Source: an uncultured Bacteroidia bacterium
GTDB taxonomy: Bacteria > Bacteroidota > Bacteroidia > Bacteroidales > F082
NCBI GenBank assembly: GCA_902802535.1
Contig: CADCML010000003.1
Span: 1-64,000 of the forward strand
Direction of reading: 5' to 3'
DNA: 64,000 bases
In this document: positions 45,775-54,600 of the stretch, one piece after another
How the letters are laid out: each line of letters starts with the position of its first letter
Position numbering within the stretch: the stretch's first letter is position 1
The notes under the pieces: model-generated
Databases searched by the model: none
The model's input: the letters and a program-made list of their open reading frames with translations, nothing else
What the model was told of the DNA's origin: nothing
Made by a program: the position numbers and the translations under genes

Positions 45775-46767
45775 TTACGGCACCTCAACAGTGTTCAATA
45801 TTTCGTTGATGATTTCTTCGGTGGTAATATTCTCGGCTTCAGCCTCGTAGGTCAGGCCGATACGGTGGCGCATCACATCGGGAGCCACGGCGCGGATGTC
45901 CTCGGGGATGACATAACCACGGTGCTTGATGAAAGCGTAGGCCTTGGCCGCCAATGCCAAATTGATGGTGGCACGGGGCGAGCCGCCGTAGCTAATCATG
46001 TTAGCGAACTTCTTCAGTTTGTAATCCGAAGGATAGCGCGAGGCGAAGACGATGTCGGTGATGTAGTTTTCAATCTTTTCATCGAGGTAAATCTCGCGGC
46101 ACACCTCGCGGGCGCGGATGATGTCCTCTGGCTTCACCACGGCGTTGATTTTTGCGCCAGCACTCGCAATGTTCTGACGCAGAATCAGTTTCTCCTCGTC
46201 CTTCTTGGGGTAATTGATGACGACTTTCAGCATGAAACGGTCCACCTGGGCCTCGGGCAGCGGATAGGTACCTTCTTGTTCGATGGGGTTTTGTGTGGCC
46301 ATCACGAGGAACGGATCCGGCAATTTGAAGGTCTCGTCGCCGATGGTCACTTGATGCTCCTGCATGGCTTCAAGCAGCGCGCTCTGCACCTTGGCGGGAG
46401 AACGGTTGATTTCATCTGCCAAGACGAAGTTGGCAAAAATGGGGCCGCGACGCACCACAAATTCCTCCTTTTTCTGGCTGTAAATCAGCGTACCGATGAG
46501 GTCGGCGGGCAGCAAATCAGGAGTGAATTGTATACGGGCGAAGTCGGCATCAATGGCGCTGGCCATCGACTTGATGGCCAAAGTCTTGGCCAATCCGGGC
46601 ACACCTTCAAGCAGGATGTGTCCATTGGCCAATAGGCCAATCAAAAGGCGTTCGGTCATCTGTTTCTGTCCGACGATGACCTTGTTCATTTCGAGGTTGA
46701 TGAGGTCGAGGAATTGACTCTCCCTTTGGATTTTTTCGTTCAGTTCACGAATGTCTGTCTCTATCAT
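45775..46767 (-). CDS. moxR: MoxR family AAA+ ATPase
   Basis: A 330-residue ATPase with Walker A-type LEGVPGLAKT, Walker B-type FVLADEINRSPAKVQSALLE, ATQNPIEQEGTYPLPEAQVD and the arginine-finger region DRFMLKV. MoxR ATPases are chaperone-like and assist VWA proteins. It is the first gene of the Bat operon here. The best upstream promoter match, AACTTTTG (minus, 46,903-46,910), departs from consensus and would place repeats in a leader of about 130 bases. Confidence 0.95.
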   Translation of the reverse strand: MIETDIRELNEKIQRESQFLDLINLEMNKVIVGQKQMTERLLIGLLANGHILLEGVPGLAKTLAIKSMASAIDADFARIQFTPDLLPADLIGTLIYSQKKEEFVVRRGPIFANFVLADEINRSPAKVQSALLEAMQEHQVTIGDETFKLPDPFLVMATQNPIEQEGTYPLPEAQVDRFMLKVVINYPKKDEEKLILRQNIASAGAKINAVVKPEDIIRAREVCREIYLDEKIENYITDIVFASRYPSDYKLKKFANMISYGGSPRATINLALAAKAYAFIKHRGYVIPEDIRAVAPDVMRHRIGLTYEAEAENITTEEIINEILNTVEVP

Positions 46768-46791
46768 TTTTTTGTTGTTTAGTTGTTCGAT

Positions 46792-46820
46792 TGTAGGGCT
46801 GTCACACCGTGGCAGCCGTC
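46792..46820. repeat. Dispersed repeat family B, short copy
   Basis: TGTAGGGCTGTCACACCGTG then GCAGCCG; reverse complement of the right half of the copies at 55,384 and 58,299. Confidence 0.7.
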
Positions 46821-46832
46821 TCTTTTTTTGGC

Positions 46833-46885
46833 GCAGGGACTAACGTCGCCTGCTTGAAATTGGGTCGCCCTTTCAGGGCTTTGCC
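46833..46885. repeat. Dispersed repeat family A, upstream of moxR
   Basis: GCAGGGACTAACGTCGCCTGC, then GCCCTTTCAGGGC. Together with the family B copy this fills most of the 46,768-47,130 gap; no gene is present. Confidence 0.75.
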
Positions 46886-46971
46886 CTTCGTCAAAAAGCG
46901 TGCAAAAGTTGCGGCTGTCAGGTTGAATAACTCCTGTTTTATAAAATTATTGCGTTTTTCAGGCAACAAAA

Positions 46972-47062
46972 ATCCTCCCGCCGAATGTTCAGCAGGAGGA
47001 TTTATCTTATCTCACGCAGAGCAGAATATTATCTCACGCAGAATACGCAGAATACGCAGAAG
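46972..47062. repeat. Hairpin AAATCCTCC/GGAGGATTT and CGCAGA direct repeats
   Basis: A 9-bp stem around a loop of about 16 bases, then two ATCTCACGCAGA copies and two ATACGCAGA copies. This may be the terminator region of the minus-strand T9SS gene plus a degenerate repeat. Confidence 0.55.
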
Positions 47063-47130
47063 CCTATCGGACAAAATTACGTCGCATTGCGATTCATAAG
47101 ATTCTGCGATTTCTACGTGCCAAAAAAAAC

Positions 47131-48423
47131 CTATTCCACCACGATTTTCCGCGTCACGCCATTCATTTTCACGAAATACATCCCTCGCGGCAATTCAATG
47201 GTTGCCTTGCCATCAATGGTCTGCCCAAGGGCGTTTGTGATGGTTGCCGTGCCCGTGCCCTCAATGGTCACGCGGTCTTTGGCAGGATTGGGATAAACGA
47301 TAAAGGTCCCAGAGCCTGTCGAAGGGCCGTCCTCCTCAATGCCAAGAATATCGGTGGTAAGGTTGGAGAAAGATAATTCCTCCACACCCTTGCCATCGTT
47401 AAACACGGCAGCGATGACAGCATAGCCTCCATCGAACTGGTTCACGCCGCAGGTGTAGTCGGTGATGGCGGCATTGACTTGGTCAACCACGGTGATTTCG
47501 CCCGTGTTGGGGTCGTACTTGCAGATTTGGAAATAGGTCAGTATGCCTTGGGTGCCGAAAGGGATGTTCCAAGTCATGTTCAGATTGTTATTCACGTCCT
47601 GATAGTAAGTGGTATGGATGGTGCCTTTTTGGTCACTAACGGGGCTTTCCTCGCCATCGATAGAGACAGATACAAGGTGGTAGTTTCGTGCGGCATTGTC
47701 GCTACCGATGTTATCCAAGAAATAGCCTTGCTCGTATGGAGCGGTACCCACAAGCATCCCGTCCCGATACACCTTCATCTCACTGATGTATTCTGTTTGT
47801 TTGGGTGTGGTTGACCAAGTGACCTTGTTCAGGTTGGTTTCCAAATCGACTGTAGCGCGGTAAATCCACTCGCTGTAGTACACATTGATTGTGTCACTTA
47901 TTTCACCACAATCATTGTAGATGCGAACCCATACTTTGCCAGACATTTCCGGTCCAGTAATGGTGTATTCCCAATCGGTTGAGCCATCTGACCACAGATA
48001 GTTCAATGTCTGGGAATAGTAAGATTGGAGTACGGGTGTCGAACCTGGAACGAACCACATCGTGTTTTCTGTCCATGGTTCGGGAACTCCTTCGAAGTCC
48101 GTGAATTCAATTTTGAACCATTTATTTGTTACATGGCAATCTGTGTAAAAAATTACGATATTGCTTGCCATTTCTGGTGTAACAACAACATGGTTGGCTA
48201 AACCTTGGAAGAAAGTTGTTCCGTTGACGTAGTCTCCAACATGCCAAGTTGCATTATTTTGGCATGTTGCATCCTGATAGATTACGATACTATCTATGTT
48301 GGAACAGTAAGAGTTGAGTGAGCCTTCGCCAAATTCAGTGATGTTCTTCTCAATGTAATTTTGTGCATTGGTAAGTGTGCACAAAGTCATTATTAAGATA
48401 GCCAAAGTAACCAGTTTTTTCAT
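47131..48423 (-). CDS. T9SS-secreted protein with fibronectin-like domains
   Basis: A 430-residue protein with signal peptide MKKLVTLAILIMTLCTLTNA. A beta domain (about 25-165) contains the WSDGSTDWEYTITGPEMSGK then VWVRIYNDCGE segment. Two fibronectin-like segments (170-360) follow, then a linker GIEEDGPSTGSGTF and a short T9SS domain (IVYPNPAKDRVTIEG, ITNALGQTI, PRGMYFVKM). The NDCGE..D and ATNLN-type segments also occur in the 55,458-57,344 protein, so the two are paralogues. Function unknown, probably surface attached. TATTTTTG (minus, 48,628-48,635) is a distant promoter candidate with a leader near 200 bases. Confidence 0.82.
   Translation of the reverse strand: MKKLVTLAILIMTLCTLTNAQNYIEKNITEFGEGSLNSYCSNIDSIVIYQDATCQNNATWHVGDYVNGTTFFQGLANHVVVTPEMASNIVIFYTDCHVTNKWFKIEFTDFEGVPEPWTENTMWFVPGSTPVLQSYYSQTLNYLWSDGSTDWEYTITGPEMSGKVWVRIYNDCGEISDTINVYYSEWIYRATVDLETNLNKVTWSTTPKQTEYISEMKVYRDGMLVGTAPYEQGYFLDNIGSDNAARNYHLVSVSIDGEESPVSDQKGTIHTTYYQDVNNNLNMTWNIPFGTQGILTYFQICKYDPNTGEITVVDQVNAAITDYTCGVNQFDGGYAVIAAVFNDGKGVEELSFSNLTTDILGIEEDGPSTGSGTFIVYPNPAKDRVTIEGTGTATITNALGQTIDGKATIELPRGMYFVKMNGVTRKIVVE
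47305..47329. repeat. Family D repeat inside the T9SS linker
   Basis: The core GAGCCTGTCGAAGG, also found in the metK leader, here encodes part of the linker DGPSTGSG. Confidence 0.6.
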
Positions 48424-48676
48424 TTTTTTCCTCCTATTTTTGATTGATTAATAATTTGAATTCCAGCCTTATTCCGCTGAAACGCTCATCATCAAAAGCA
48501 AGGAAACTCCGTGATACGAAAGAGGGCGGAATTGTCCTTTGAAATTCGCTTAAGAGCATCAGCTCAGTGCATGTCTATGTGTTTATTCTATTTCGTTCTG
48601 TGTGTGTTTTGTTGTTTTAATTGGGTGCAAAAATATGAATTTTTCTATTTATCCAAAAATATCGGAGTGGTGAACA

Positions 48677-48883
48677 TCAGTCTTTCATCAATTGATTGAA
48701 CAAATCGGCGGCACTACTGGCTGTATATACGCGACCTGCCTTTATATCCTCTTCAGCCTCCTCAAAACCGGACTTTTTCTTTGCGGACACTCTTTCCTTA
48801 ATCAAGCCCAAGCCCAAAAGATAATTCAAGAGTTGTCTTCCGGCGTTTGTCCTTTCGTTGATAGTCACTGTGTAAGTAGCCAT
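48677..48883 (-). CDS. Small antitoxin-like protein
   Basis: A 68-residue product from the ATG at 48883: MATYTVTINERTNAGRQLLN, a mostly helical middle with KKKSGFEEAEEDIKAGRVYT, and an end ASSAADLFNQLMKD. The pattern (short beta start, helix, then an acidic segment with GRVY) resembles RelB/YefM-like antitoxin N-termini of Bacteroidota. No toxin gene is adjacent; the divergent neighbour is a DUF4143 ATPase. Start chosen from TACTTTTG (minus, 48,913-48,920). Confidence 0.6.
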   Translation of the reverse strand: MATYTVTINERTNAGRQLLNYLLGLGLIKERVSAKKKSGFEEAEEDIKAGRVYTASSAADLFNQLMKD

Positions 48884-48912
48884 TTCCTCTCCTTTTTGTG
48901 TTTTATTGGAGG

Positions 48913-48920
48913 CAAAAGTA
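48913..48920 (-). promoter_or_regulatory. -7 element of the antitoxin-like gene
   Basis: TACTTTTG on the minus strand, 30 bases before the start and 74 bases from the divergent element at 48,994. Confidence 0.55.
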
Positions 48921-48993
48921 GTCATTTTTCCTAATGAAATGAAAAAGATGGGTGATTTTTTCGGGAAAAACCTTGCCATTTGAGAAATCTTTG

Positions 48994-49001
48994 TACTTTT
49001 G
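48994..49001 (+). promoter_or_regulatory. -7 element of the DUF4143 ATPase gene, copy 2
   Basis: TACTTTTG with TTTG upstream, 50 bases before the ATG at 49051. Confidence 0.55.
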
Positions 49002-49050
49002 TCCAAATTTAAAGTACAACTTTAAAATTGTCCAATTGTATTGTAATAAT

Positions 49051-50241
49051 ATGTACAACAGAGAATTAAAAGAAGAATTATTGCGCCTTTCGCAGCAATG
49101 GTCGGTGATTTCAGTGACCGGACCTCGGCAATCCGGCAAGACAACATTGTGCAAAATGGCGTTTCCTGATTACGATTATGTCAATCTTGAGCACCTGCCC
49201 ACCCGAAGCCGCGTGGCCGACGACATCGACGCTTTCATCAAGCATCATCCCAACGGCCTTATCTTCGACGAGGCGCAATATCTGCCCGAACTTTTCTCAT
49301 ATATTCAAGTTTGGGCGGACAACGACAAAGAGCGTCGCTTCGTTTTGTCGGGAAGCAGCGACTTCCTGATGATGCAAAACATCACGCAATCGTTGGCGGG
49401 ACGAGTGGCAGTCGTGCGTCTTTTGCCTTTGTCAATCAAAGAGTTGGGAGAAGAAATCTATAATTATTCAACGGAGGAGTTGCTGTTTCGAGGCTTTTTC
49501 CCGGGCGTTTGGGGCGACAAAAAATCCCCCAAGGACATTTATGAGAATTATGTCTCAACATATTTGCAACGCGACGTGCGCCAAATCATCAATGTGAAGG
49601 ACTTGCAACTGTTCCAACACTTCTTGGTGTTGTGTGCAGGGCGTGTTGGAAATGAATTCAATGCCTCGGCCTTGAGCAACGAAATTGGAGTCACCAGTGT
49701 CACCATCAAGGAATGGTTAAGGATTTTGGAGACTTCCTACACGGTATTCCGGCTCATGCCCTACTATTCCAATATCGGGAAACGCCTAACAAAAACGCCG
49801 AAAATCTATTTTTACGATGTAGGATTGGCTTGCTTACTATTAGGCATAACCGAGGCGAAACAGATTGAAAGCCATCCGCTTAAGGGAGTCTTGTTTGAGA
49901 ATATGATAGTAGCCGAAATGCTCAAACATCGCTTCAACAAGGGCAACACGAACAACCTGTTTTTCTATCGCGACAAGTCGCAAAGGGAAGTGGATATTAT
50001 GCAGGTTGAAGGCAACCAACTGAAGGCTTTCGAGGTAAAATCAGCACAACGATACGACACCTCTTTCTATAACAACCTAAAGTACATCAAGGAATTGTTT
50101 GGCGAGCAGGTCGTTTCAACGCAGGTGATATACGACGGAGAAACCAACGACTTCAACCCAGACAACGGCATAATCAATTTCAGGAACTTTTTTACTTTTG
50201 CACCATCAAAACAAGAACCCAATGATCCAAAAAATCTATAA
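49051..50241 (+). CDS. AAA ATPase with DUF4143 domain, copy 2
   Basis: A 396-residue protein of the same family as the one at 29,682 but clearly diverged: Walker A TGPRQSGKTTL, Walker B LIFDEAQYLPELF, sensor LSGSSDFLM, winged-helix middle (SNEIGVTSVTIKEWLRILET) and a nuclease-like end (NLFFYRDKSQREVDIMQVEG, KAFEVKSA). The start at 49051 follows the promoter. The last residues (FFTFAPSKQEPNDPKNL) are encoded by the aspartate kinase promoter and start region, so the natural C-terminus may have been lengthened. Confidence 0.88.
   Translation: MYNRELKEELLRLSQQWSVISVTGPRQSGKTTLCKMAFPDYDYVNLEHLPTRSRVADDIDAFIKHHPNGLIFDEAQYLPELFSYIQVWADNDKERRFVLSGSSDFLMMQNITQSLAGRVAVVRLLPLSIKELGEEIYNYSTEELLFRGFFPGVWGDKKSPKDIYENYVSTYLQRDVRQIINVKDLQLFQHFLVLCAGRVGNEFNASALSNEIGVTSVTIKEWLRILETSYTVFRLMPYYSNIGKRLTKTPKIYFYDVGLACLLLGITEAKQIESHPLKGVLFENMIVAEMLKHRFNKGNTNNLFFYRDKSQREVDIMQVEGNQLKAFEVKSAQRYDTSFYNNLKYIKELFGEQVVSTQVIYDGETNDFNPDNGIINFRNFFTFAPSKQEPNDPKNL
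50193..50200 (+). promoter_or_regulatory. -7 element of lysC inside the ATPase reading frame
   Basis: TACTTTTG, 22 bases before the lysC ATG and 41 bases before the ATPase stop. Confidence 0.6.
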
Positions 50242-51505
50242 ATTCGGTGGCGCGTCGGTGAAGGATGCCGATGCCGTGCGCAATCTGGCTGACATTGTGG
50301 GCCAGCATAAGGACGAGGACATTCTGCTCGTGGTCTCGGCTATGGGCAAGACGACCAACATGCTCGAAAAGGCATTGGCCAATTTTCGTGAACATGACGG
50401 AAATCTGGGCATGGATGCCCTGCATGAGGTCATCGCCTACCACGATGGCATCATCAACGGGCTTTTCGGCGAGGATGCCAACCCCGGTTTTGCCGAAAAC
50501 ATCGCCGGGCTTTTCATCGAACTTTGGGAAAAACTGCAAAAGACCGATGCCCCCTACGACTATCAATACGACCAGACCGTCTGCTACGGCGAACTCATCT
50601 CGACCAGCATCATCCAAGAATACCTCAGCAAGTGCGACATCCCCACGCGCTGGTTGGATGCCCGAAAATATGTCATTGCTGAAGACGATACCCATTTCCG
50701 CGCCGCCAATCCCGATTGGGATGAAATGCGATTGAGAATCAGCAAATTGAACGACGAGCATATTCGTGGCCTCGTGTGCATCACGCAGGGTTTCATCGGC
50801 GGAACGGCTGACGGCAAGCACAGCGTCACCCTCGGGCGCGAAGGCTCTGACTTCACTGCGGCCATCTTCGCCAACTGTTTGGATGCCGAGGAAGTCACCA
50901 TCTGGAAGGACGTGGACGGCTTGCTCAACGCTGACCCGAAACGCTTTGCCGACACGGTGAAAATACCGCATATCCCCTACTCCGAGGCTATCGAATTGGC
51001 CTTTTACGGTGCCACCATCATCCACCCAAAGACCATCAAGCCGCTGCAAAACAAAGGAATAACGCTCAAGGTGCAGTCGTTCCTCAACCCCGACCATGAG
51101 CCTACCATCATTGACGGAAACCATCGGAAAAGCGACGAGAGCATCCCTTCCTTCATCGTCAAAGACAACCAAACTTTGGTCAGTATTACGCCCCGCGACT
51201 ATTCCTTTATGAATGTACACAACTTGCAAGTCATTTTTGAAGCCTGTGACGAGTTGCGCATCCACGCCAACATGATTCAGACCTCCGCCTTGATGCTTTC
51301 TTTCTGTTTCGACAGCGACGCTCAGCGACTTTCTCAACTTAGGAATTTGTTGCACAACTCATTCAAAATCAAGTACAACGAAGGCCTGCAACTATTCACT
51401 ATCAGGCATTACCGCGAGGGGTTGGAACTCGATTTCATTGCTGGAAAGAGCATCCTTGTGAAGCAAAGCAGTCGTAGCACGATGCAGTTTGTTTTGGGCG
51501 CATAA
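50222..51505 (+). CDS. lysC: Aspartate kinase (monofunctional)
   Basis: A 427-residue enzyme that phosphorylates aspartate at the start of the lysine, threonine and methionine pathway. It has KFGGASVKDADAVRNLADIV, the catalytic loop of LLVVSAMGKTTNML, TLGREGSDFTAAIFA, TIWKDVDGLLNADPK and AIELAFYGATIIHPKT. Two C-terminal ACT-type segments (about 310-425) suggest feedback control. No homoserine dehydrogenase domain is fused. The ATG at 50222 is preferred over an earlier in-frame ATG at 50198 because of the promoter. It overlaps the ATPase gene by 20 bases. Confidence 0.95.
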   Translation: MIQKIYKFGGASVKDADAVRNLADIVGQHKDEDILLVVSAMGKTTNMLEKALANFREHDGNLGMDALHEVIAYHDGIINGLFGEDANPGFAENIAGLFIELWEKLQKTDAPYDYQYDQTVCYGELISTSIIQEYLSKCDIPTRWLDARKYVIAEDDTHFRAANPDWDEMRLRISKLNDEHIRGLVCITQGFIGGTADGKHSVTLGREGSDFTAAIFANCLDAEEVTIWKDVDGLLNADPKRFADTVKIPHIPYSEAIELAFYGATIIHPKTIKPLQNKGITLKVQSFLNPDHEPTIIDGNHRKSDESIPSFIVKDNQTLVSITPRDYSFMNVHNLQVIFEACDELRIHANMIQTSALMLSFCFDSDAQRLSQLRNLLHNSFKIKYNEGLQLFTIRHYREGLELDFIAGKSILVKQSSRSTMQFVLGA

Positions 51506-51558
51506 TACATTTTTTGCACAAAAACACAAAAGATTAGCACACCTTTTCGTGTTTTTCC

Positions 51559-51566
51559 TAAATTTG
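51559..51566 (+). promoter_or_regulatory. -7 element of the fused oxidoreductase gene
   Basis: TAAATTTG, 35 bases before the ATG at 51601. Confidence 0.55.
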
Positions 51567-51600
51567 CGGTCGCTTTTTACGACTCAAAAATTCATTCTAT

Positions 51601-54600
51601 ATGTATAAAATCGAAAAACACCCCATTTTGGACATCCCGCAGGAAGACCTTGTGGAATTCCAATATGAAGGCAAGACCGTTAAAGGTCAGCGGGGCAAAA
51701 CCATAGCCGCCGCCCTTCACCAAGCCGGCTATCCCGTTCACAGCCACAGCCTTGACGGACGCAACCGAAGCCTCAACTGCGGCATCGGCAAGTGCGGTGC
51801 CTGCGAAATGTTGGTGGACGGCAAAGTCCGCCGCATCTGCATCACCCTCGTCGACGGCGTCAAGGAAGTGTGCTCCATCAACAACGAGGCCAACATCCTC
51901 CCCGAACCTAAGGAGCATCAGCCCCGCGAGGTGAAAATCTACAAGACCCAAGTCGCTATCATCGGTGCCGGTCCGGCGGGTCTCGCCTGCCGCGAGCAAC
52001 TGAACGCTTTCGGCATCAGCAACATCGTCATCGACAACAACGCCCGCATCGGCGGACAGTTCAACATGCAGACCCACCAGTTCTTCTTCTTCGAGAAAGA
52101 GAAGAAATTCGGCGGAATGCGTGGCTTCGACATCGCAAAGACGCTGGCTGGCGACAACCACGAAGGCATTTTGCTCAACAACACCGTTTGGGACTTGCTT
52201 GAAGGCGGTCGCGTGGCCATCAAGAACATCGAAAACGGTGAAATAGGTTACATCGATGCGCAACATTTAGTTGTAGCAACGGGTGCCGTGCCTTTCATGC
52301 CGACCTTCGAGAACGACGACGTTCCGGGCGTTTACACCGCTGCCGTGTTCCAAAAGATGATGAACCAAGAACACACCTTATTAGGCAAGAAAGTTCTGAC
52401 GGTTGGTGCAGGCAACATCGGCTACCTGACCTCTTATCAAGGAATGCAGGCCGGTGCCACCATCAAGGCCATCATCGAGGCCATGCCCCGCGAGGGCGGT
52501 TTCCCCGTGCAGGCCAATCGTGTGCGCAGGCTCGGCATCCCGATTATGACGGGCTACACCCTCGTGCGCGCCATCCCGAACAAGGACAAGACTGGCGTGG
52601 TCGGCGCCGTCATCGCCAAGTGCGAGAACTTCAAGGCCATCCCTGGCACGGAACAAGTCATCGACGACATCGACATCATCAATATCTGCACAGGTTTGAT
52701 TCCCGACAGCCAGTTGCTCGTCAAGGGTCGTGAGGTCTTCGGCCTCAACACCTATGGCGCAGGTGATGCCATCCGCATTGGCGAAGGCACCAGCGCGGTT
52801 TTGCGTGGCAAGCAAGTCGCCTACGAAGTAGCTCAAGCCATCGGCGTGAGGTTCAATTATGACGACTATCTCGAGGTTTCGAGACAATATATCGACTCGC
52901 AACAGCATCCCGTTAGGGTGTTGGAGAAGCCCAACCTGCCTACGCCTGAGCGTATGCAACTCAAGGCCTTCGTGCAGGCCGACTGCCTCTATGGTTTTGC
53001 CTGTAATCCCTGTTCGTTCAGTTGCCCGCAAGGTGCCATCAGCAAGCCCTCGACCAACACCGTGCCGACCATCGACTACGACAAGTGCATCGGTTGTATG
53101 CTGTGCGTTTCCAGTTGCCCGGGTTTGGCCATCTTCGGCTACGACGTGAAGAAATCCACCTGCTTCCTGCCCATCGAATACGAAGCCCAAGAAGGCGCAG
53201 AGGTCTATCTCGTTGATAACGATGGCCAAAAGATTGGTGAAGGCGTCATCGAAAAAATCCTCAAGAAGTCGAACAAGACCAATGTGGCCCGCGTGAAAGC
53301 CCGTTCCTCACGCCCCTCGGGAGAGGCAAGCATGGTGTTCGAGTTGACGGATGTGAAGGGCTTTATCCTGAAAGACCGTTACAATGCCAACAAGGAACTC
53401 ACCACTCCCCTCGCCTCAAAGAAAGGTGCCGAGGGCGAAGGCGAGACTTACGTCTGCCATTGCGAGGACATCAAACTCGACCGCGTGCTGCGCGTCATCG
53501 GCAACCGCAAGACCATCTCCGTGGATGAATTGAAACACATCACCCGCATGGGCATGGGTCCGTGCCGTGGCAAGCGTTGCATCCCACGTGCCCGCCAGAT
53601 TTTGCGTTCCTACGGTATCGAGTTGGTCGGCGACGCTACGCCGCGCGCGCCGTTGTCGAACCAAGTCACCCTTGGCGACCTTTACAACCCGCACACCAAA
53701 GAAGTCTTTGTCTTCCCCGAAATGAACGACGTGAAGAAAGAGCAGGTCGAAGTGTTCATTGCTGGTGGCGGTATCGCGGGCAGTGCCTTGTTCCGCTACT
53801 TCTCGGAAGCTGGCAAGAAGCCCGTGATGATCAACTACAGCCGTGGCGCTTCGTGGCGTTGCATTGGTGGCGGTCGTCCTGCCTTCTCCAATCCCGACAT
53901 TGCCGACATTGCCGTGCACAACCACGAGATTTTCAAGAACATGCAGAAGGAGCACAACATCAACTATCACCTGACGCATTATGTCAACTTGGTACACGAT
54001 GAAGCTACTTACAAATCGCTCGATGCCTCACGTGCTTGGAGCGACGCCTACATGATTGAACGCAAGGACTTCAAGAAAGAAATTTCGCCATTGTGGGACG
54101 ACAGCAAAGACACCTACAGCCACGCTTTGATTACCCGCGACTGCTGGCAGGCCACGCCTGGCCGCGTCATCGACTACATCCGTTGGATTGGCGTACAGCA
54201 AGGCGGACGTTACTTCGAGGACTGCGAACTGCTCCACGTGCAGAAAGCCAATGGACATTACATCGCTTTGGTGCGTACCCACGAGGGCGAGTTCATCGAA
54301 TACACCTGCGACCACTTCGTGAACGCAATGGGTTGGGGTGCTGAGAAGTTCAACGATATGCTTGGCTTAGACACAGGTCTCTATCCCGTGAAGCATCAGG
54401 CCTTCATCACACGCCGTCTGCCCATGATGGGACCCAATGGTGGCCCGTTGGACATGATTATCGACCGCCGTCACTACAAAGGCTTCAGCGCCGTCTACGG
54501 ACAGCAATGGGCACACACCGGCCAAATCATCGGCTGCGCCAGCCCCGACACCGACGCCTACGAGGCTCGTCAAAACATCAAGTACAACAGCAAGGAGTTC

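Noticed and set aside
50192-51355. Open frame of 387 codons opposite aspartate kinase
   Set aside because: Aspartate kinase motifs run across the entire region on the plus strand; the antisense frame is a codon-bias shadow.
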